A DNA stretch of 64,000 nt from Acidobacteria bacterium UBA7540 (GTDB lineage: Bacteria; Acidobacteriota; Terriglobia; UBA7540): positions 1 to 64,000 of the forward strand of contig DLMI01000162.1 of the NCBI GenBank assembly GCA_002478145.1, in the 5' to 3' direction. Position 1 is the stretch's first letter. The number at the start of each line of letters is the position of its first letter. A model generated the notes under the pieces. It worked only from the letters and a program-made list of their open reading frames with translations. It made no database searches and had not been told where the DNA came from. The position numbers and the translations under genes are program-made. Of this stretch, positions 60,026 to 64,000 are shown one piece after another.

Positions 60026-62683
60026 TTGGCCGAATCCCAGCAGGGCAAGAAGCTGGTTTTGATTGATGCCATGTCGCTGGTCTTCCGAGCGTTCCATGCG
60101 CCCATGCAGATGGAGCTCCGCTCGCCCGGCGGCATGCCTACCAAGGCGATTTACATATTCGTTCGAACCCTACGGAAGATCCTCAAAGACCAGCGGCCCG
60201 ATTACGTGGGGGTAGCCTTTGACCTTGCCGCTCCAACCTTTCGGGACAAGCTGTTTGAAGAATACAAGGCAAACCGTCCGGCTTTCCCTGAGGAGCTCGC
60301 GCTCCAGCTTCCCTATGTGCGCCGGTTCTGCCGGGCGCTTGGGCTTGCGTTGGTTGAGAAGGAAGGGTACGAAGCCGACGATGTGATGGGGACGCTGGCG
60401 GAGGGCGCCTCGGTTCAAGGGACGGATGTCTTTATCGTGTCCGGCGACGAAGACCTTTTCCAACTAGTGAAGGATCGCGTCAGGGTTCTCAAGCCCTCGC
60501 GCGGGGCGAACGACAGCGAAACGATTTGCGATGCTGAGAAGGTCAAGGAGATCTTGGGCGTCGAACCTTCCAAGGTAGTGGATTGGCTGGCGTTGACGGG
60601 GGATCCCAGCGACAACATCCCGGGCGCGCGACCCTTTCCAGGCCAAGAGCCTCCTGCCACGCCGGGCGGCAAGAAGCGAAGCTACATCGGGCCGAAGGGC
60701 GCCACAGAACTAATCCGGAAATTCGGAACGCTCGACAAGGCGCTGGAGAATTACGCGCAAGAGGAAAAGCAGAGCTACCGCGAGGCCCTGCGCGATTTCC
60801 GCAATGAGGCGTTGCTCAGCCGCGAGTTGGCAACCATCCGCAGGGACGTTTCATTGGAGGTCGGCCCTGCTGACCTCAAGCCTGTCCCGCTCGACCTTCC
60901 CGAACTGCGGGCGTTGTGCCAGGAGCTTGGGTTCACTTCGCTGCTGCGCGAGTTCTTGGAAGAAGCGCCGGCTCCGGTGCACGCAGCGGCAGAGGTTGAG
61001 GAACTGCGGACGCCGGAATCGCTCAGCCAATGGCTGAGCAGCCTGGAAGAGCGTGCTCCCGTGGCGATTGGGCTCGCGGTGGAAGGCGAGGAGAGTTTCT
61101 CAGGCCGGCTTGAAAGTCTTGGTCTTTCCGACGGCAGGCGGCTGGCCAGTGTTTCCGCGACGCCCAGCCTTATCGATGCTCTGAAGTTTTTTCTCTCTGC
61201 TGCATCGCATCCCAAGGCGGTTCACAACTCGAAGCTCCTACGATTGCTGCTCGGGAAGAGTGGCGTAGAGCTGGCGGGTGTCTCGGACGATACCATGCTT
61301 TACTCCTACTTGCTTGACCCGCTGGCCACGAGCCAGGCGCTCGAGGACGTAGTGCTCCGCCGGCAGGGCCGCAAGCTCTCCAATTCCGTTGCAGAATGGG
61401 CAGACGCCACGCGCCAGCTTGCGGCGCTGTTGGTACCCGAGATTGCGCGGGAGGAATTGAAACCACTCTACGAGGAGATCGAGTTGCCGCTATCGGGAGT
61501 GCTGGCGGATGTGGAGGCGTTTGGTGTCCGGCTGGACGCAAAGGTTCTGGCGCGCATGTCGGGCGAATTCGATAAGGAGCTCACCGACCTCACGCTCGAG
61601 ATCTACGACCTCGCCGGCCAGCCATTTGACATTGACTCGCCGAAACAGCTTGGCGAGATTCTGTTTGAAAAGCTGAAGCTGCCGGGTGGCAAGAGACTGA
61701 AGAAAAGCGGGCAATATTCGACCGAAGCGTCGGTTCTGGAATCTCTTGCTGAGAAGCACGAATTGCCGCGGAAAATCATGGATTACCGGACCCGGACAAA
61801 GCTGAAATCCACCTACCTTGACGCGCTGCCTAAGTTCATTAACCCTGAAACGGGCCGTCTCCATACGACCTTCAACCAAACTGTGGCGCGCACCGGACGC
61901 CTTTCCTCGTCCAACCCGAACCTGCAAAACATTCCCATCGGGGACGAATTCGGGCTGCGTATCCGCTCGGCCTTCGTTGCTGACCCCGGCTGTCGCTTGA
62001 TCTCTGCCGACTATTCGCAAGTGGAGCTCAGGGTGCTTGCCCATCTGGCCGACGATCCGGTGCTCATTGAGGCTTTCACGCGTGGCGAGGACATTCACGC
62101 GCGCACGGCATGGGAAATCTTTGGAGTGGTTCCCGCCCTCCAGAGCCACGAGCATCGCAGAATGGCGAAGGCCATCAACTACGGTGTGGTTTACGGACTC
62201 AGCTCCTTCGGCTTGGCTGACCGCACCGGCACCAGCAAAACCGAGGCGCAGCAATACATTGACGCGTATTTCCGCCGCTACAGTAAGGTGAAGGAGTTGC
62301 TTGACCACTTGGTCGAGGAAGCACGAACCACCGGCCGCGTACGGACCCTTTTCGGCCGCCTGCGTCCAATCCCCGAGATCAATAGCCAGGATGCGCCCTC
62401 CCGTAACCGCGCCGAGCGCGAAGCCATGAACACGCCGGTGCAGGGAACCGCTGCAGACCTGATGAAGCTGGCCATGATCAAAGTCCATGCCCGCCTCCAG
62501 GGAGAGAAGATGCGGACGCGGATGCTTCTGACCGTCCATGACGAGCTGGTCTTCGAGTCGCCGGAGGCGGAACTTGAGCAAGCCCGCAAGATGGTTGAGG
62601 CCGAAATGGAAAGCGCCTATCCGCTTAAGGTTCCCTTGCGGGTAGATATCGGCGTAGGCCAAAACTGGAAGGAAGCAAAGTAG
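60026..62683 (+). CDS. polA: DNA polymerase I
   Basis: 885 residues from a TTG at 60026 with GGGAGGA six bases before it. The 5'-3' exonuclease domain (1-310) has VLIDAMSLVFRAFHAPM and VSGDEDLFQLV; its helix-3-turn-helix loop carries an insertion of about 20 residues between GDPSDNIPG and IGPKGATELI. The 3'-5' exonuclease region (about 320-480) lacks the acidic motif (VAIGLAVEGEE), so proofreading is probably absent. Polymerase motifs: A SADYSQVELRVLAHLADD, B RRMAKAINYGVVYGLSSFG, C LLTVHDELVFE. Confidence 0.97.
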   Translation: MAESQQGKKLVLIDAMSLVFRAFHAPMQMELRSPGGMPTKAIYIFVRTLRKILKDQRPDYVGVAFDLAAPTFRDKLFEEYKANRPAFPEELALQLPYVRRFCRALGLALVEKEGYEADDVMGTLAEGASVQGTDVFIVSGDEDLFQLVKDRVRVLKPSRGANDSETICDAEKVKEILGVEPSKVVDWLALTGDPSDNIPGARPFPGQEPPATPGGKKRSYIGPKGATELIRKFGTLDKALENYAQEEKQSYREALRDFRNEALLSRELATIRRDVSLEVGPADLKPVPLDLPELRALCQELGFTSLLREFLEEAPAPVHAAAEVEELRTPESLSQWLSSLEERAPVAIGLAVEGEESFSGRLESLGLSDGRRLASVSATPSLIDALKFFLSAASHPKAVHNSKLLRLLLGKSGVELAGVSDDTMLYSYLLDPLATSQALEDVVLRRQGRKLSNSVAEWADATRQLAALLVPEIAREELKPLYEEIELPLSGVLADVEAFGVRLDAKVLARMSGEFDKELTDLTLEIYDLAGQPFDIDSPKQLGEILFEKLKLPGGKRLKKSGQYSTEASVLESLAEKHELPRKIMDYRTRTKLKSTYLDALPKFINPETGRLHTTFNQTVARTGRLSSSNPNLQNIPIGDEFGLRIRSAFVADPGCRLISADYSQVELRVLAHLADDPVLIEAFTRGEDIHARTAWEIFGVVPALQSHEHRRMAKAINYGVVYGLSSFGLADRTGTSKTEAQQYIDAYFRRYSKVKELLDHLVEEARTTGRVRTLFGRLRPIPEINSQDAPSRNRAEREAMNTPVQGTAADLMKLAMIKVHARLQGEKMRTRMLLTVHDELVFESPEAELEQARKMVEAEMESAYPLKVPLRVDIGVGQNWKEAK

Positions 62684-62920
62684 AAGGCAGAAAGCAGAAG
62701 GCAGAACGCAGACGGCAATGAATCTACTGCTTTTCCCTCTCCCCCCTGGGGGAGAGGGTGGTCCGCTGTCCCGATGCACTTCATCGGGAAACGGACCGGG
62801 TGAGGGGGTTGCGCAAGAACGCCTATTACGTGACCATGCCTAGGTTTCCCTATTTCTCCTTCGTTCACTGCCTACTGTCTACTGCCCACTTCTTACTGCC
62901 TGCTTCGTGGGAGGTGATCA
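62684..62920. repeat. Mixed intergenic repeats after polA
   Basis: Tandem gaaggcagaaagcagaaggcag units at 62686-62710, the ctctcccccctgggggagagggtgg...gggtgaggggg repeat at 62738-62810, and ctgcctactgtctactgccc units at 62869-62905. No gene seen; GGAGGTGATC at 62910 serves the kinase gene. Confidence 0.8.
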
Positions 62921-63994
62921 ATGAACGATCGCACGGGTAGGCAAGCGCAGCGCATTATCAACTGCGTGGCCCCCATTCGCATTTGCGACAACGGCGGCTG
63001 GACGGACACCTGGTTTGCCAAGACCGGAAAGATCTTCAATATCGGTGTCTATCCCTACGTTGAAGTCCAAGTGGAAGTATTTCAGAACGACACTCCGACT
63101 CAGCAAATTGCGGTCTTCGCGGAGAACTATGGGCAACGTTTTGCGGTCACAGACGCGCAATCCGGTTGGGACCAACATCCCCTGCTTCAGGCGGCCATTG
63201 CTCGGATGAAGGTTCCTTCCAACGTGGCTTTGAAGGTCACGATTTTTTCCGAGGCCCCGAGTGGCGCCTCCACCGGCACTTCGGCGGCGGTGGCTGTGGC
63301 GTTGGTGGGAGCGCTTGACCGCCTCACCCAGGGACACCTGACGGCTCACGAGGTGGCGTACACGGCACAGGCAGTCGAGACCGAAATGCTCCATCTTCAA
63401 TGTGGCATCCAGGACCAGTTGTGTTCGGCTTACGGCGGCATCAATTACATTGAAATGTTCGATTATCCGCGCGCCACCGTTTACCAGGTTCAAATCCCCA
63501 ACTCGATTTGGTGGGAGCTTGAGCGGCGCTTGGTGTTGATCTACTTTGGGAAATCTCACAGCTCATCGGCGGTTCATGAAAAGGTCATCCGGGAACTCGA
63601 GGGCTCGGGGCCGGACTGCCGTAAGCTTCAGGACTTGCGCATGACGGCCGAAAAAAGCCGGGATGCCGTGCACGCAGGAGATTTTGTGGCGCTGGGAAGG
63701 GCCATGATCGAGAACACCGAAGCCCAGGAGCGGCTTCATCCCGACCTGGTGAGTCGCGACGCGCGGCGAGTGGTCGAGATCGCGAAAGGCCATGGCGCCC
63801 TGGGGTGGAAGGTGAATGGCGCAGGGGGTGATGGAGGCTCTCTCACCATCCTCACGGGCACACTGTCCCATGTGAAACGGGCGATGATCCGCGATATTGA
63901 AACAGAGAATCCCACGTTCAAGAATATCCCGGTTTATCTCAGTCGCTACGGACTTCGGACTTGGGAAAGGCAAGCGGACGGGAGTAGGCAGTAG
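62921..63994 (+). CDS. GHMP kinase (heptose-7-phosphate-kinase-like)
   Basis: 357 residues, ATG with GGAGGTGATC upstream. VAPIRICDNGGWTDTWFAKT opens as in HddA-type D-glycero-D-manno-heptose 7-phosphate kinases. The ATP loop is SEAPSGASTGTSAAVAVALV, then HLQCGIQDQLCSAYGGINYI, and a C-terminal VNGAGGDGGSLTIL. Such kinases phosphorylate heptose for S-layer or LPS glycans, or fucose. The diderm setting and lpx/kds genes support an envelope role, but the substrate is uncertain. The stop is 6 bp before the window end. Confidence 0.88.
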   Translation: MNDRTGRQAQRIINCVAPIRICDNGGWTDTWFAKTGKIFNIGVYPYVEVQVEVFQNDTPTQQIAVFAENYGQRFAVTDAQSGWDQHPLLQAAIARMKVPSNVALKVTIFSEAPSGASTGTSAAVAVALVGALDRLTQGHLTAHEVAYTAQAVETEMLHLQCGIQDQLCSAYGGINYIEMFDYPRATVYQVQIPNSIWWELERRLVLIYFGKSHSSSAVHEKVIRELEGSGPDCRKLQDLRMTAEKSRDAVHAGDFVALGRAMIENTEAQERLHPDLVSRDARRVVEIAKGHGALGWKVNGAGGDGGSLTILTGTLSHVKRAMIRDIETENPTFKNIPVYLSRYGLRTWERQADGSRQ

Positions 63995-64000
63995 GCAGCA

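Noticed and set aside
61490..62779. Long minus-strand open frame opposite polA
   Set aside because: Antisense of the conserved polymerase domain; the composition is a mirror of polA codons.

Overview
The window (about 57-60% GC by eye) is a bacterial chromosome segment from a diderm. It carries an outer-membrane assembly cluster (BamA/TamA-type Omp85, SurA-like chaperone, TamB), lipid A and Kdo genes (lpxC, kdsD, kdsC), an Lnt-like acyltransferase and several exported proteins. Protein style and the dense intergenic palindromic repeats suggest an Acidobacteriota (Terriglobia-like) genome. That assignment is inference; there is no rRNA here.

Layout. 1-9.1 kb: a partial tRNA-Ser, a 0.75 kb non-coding stretch with a three-copy repeat array, then a minus-strand omp85-surA-like-tamB cluster. 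9.1-12.2 kb: DUF2911 protein, esterase, the first copy of a divergent small-gene/winged-helix pair, and a possible nuclease toxin. 12.5-20 kb: LarA-like protein, copper P-type ATPase with a small HMA-like protein, HEPN-like protein, frameshifted HigBA, HicBA and a TlpA thioredoxin. 20-23.6 kb: a GT2 glycosyltransferase, two PTPS paralogues, folE and an SDR, which together resemble a tetrahydrobiopterin pathway. 23.7-30 kb: rpsO, pnp, ppk2, and kdsD/kdsC split by a toxin-antitoxin pair. 30-36 kb: SodC, a degenerate receiver, a second copy of the repeat array, an NfnB-NfnA fusion and a P-loop kinase. 36.6-40.2 kb: a sulfur/redox cluster (JAMM protease, internally deleted CysO-like carrier, cysK, cysE, and a peroxiredoxin whose peroxidatic Cys codon is TGA). 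40-49 kb: aldo-keto reductase, Lnt-like protein, a RHH pair, tagaturonate epimerase-like protein, LssY_C protein and small hypotheticals. 49.4-53.3 kb: argR-argG-argH and a DUF4258/YgiT pair. 53.6-58 kb: tandem glutamate dehydrogenases, a truncated VapBC and lpxC. 58-60 kb: an accessory patch with a transposase remnant and the second copy of the divergent pair. 60-64 kb: polA and a heptose-kinase-like GHMP kinase.

The most notable observations are these. (1) Two paralogous divergent gene pairs (10.7-11.5 kb and 59.2-59.9 kb) share the same promoter geometry: -35, 17 bp, -10, 6 bp, ATG. The -35 box lies inside the opposing small gene and predicts a leaderless mRNA. (2) A probable selenocysteine peroxiredoxin has an in-frame TGA exactly at the peroxidatic position, followed by a SECIS-like hairpin. 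(3) A Mec+/CysO/cysteine-synthase locus has a CysO with its middle missing and residues after Gly-Gly. (4) A GTPCH-I / PTPS x2 / SDR cluster has eukaryote-like PTPS motifs. (5) Two arrays 31 kb apart have nearly identical repeat spacing and look like solo ends of an IS21-type element.

Many intergenic regions hold imperfect palindromic repeats of several families that probably shape transcript ends. No CRISPR array, prophage or complete insertion sequence is visible.
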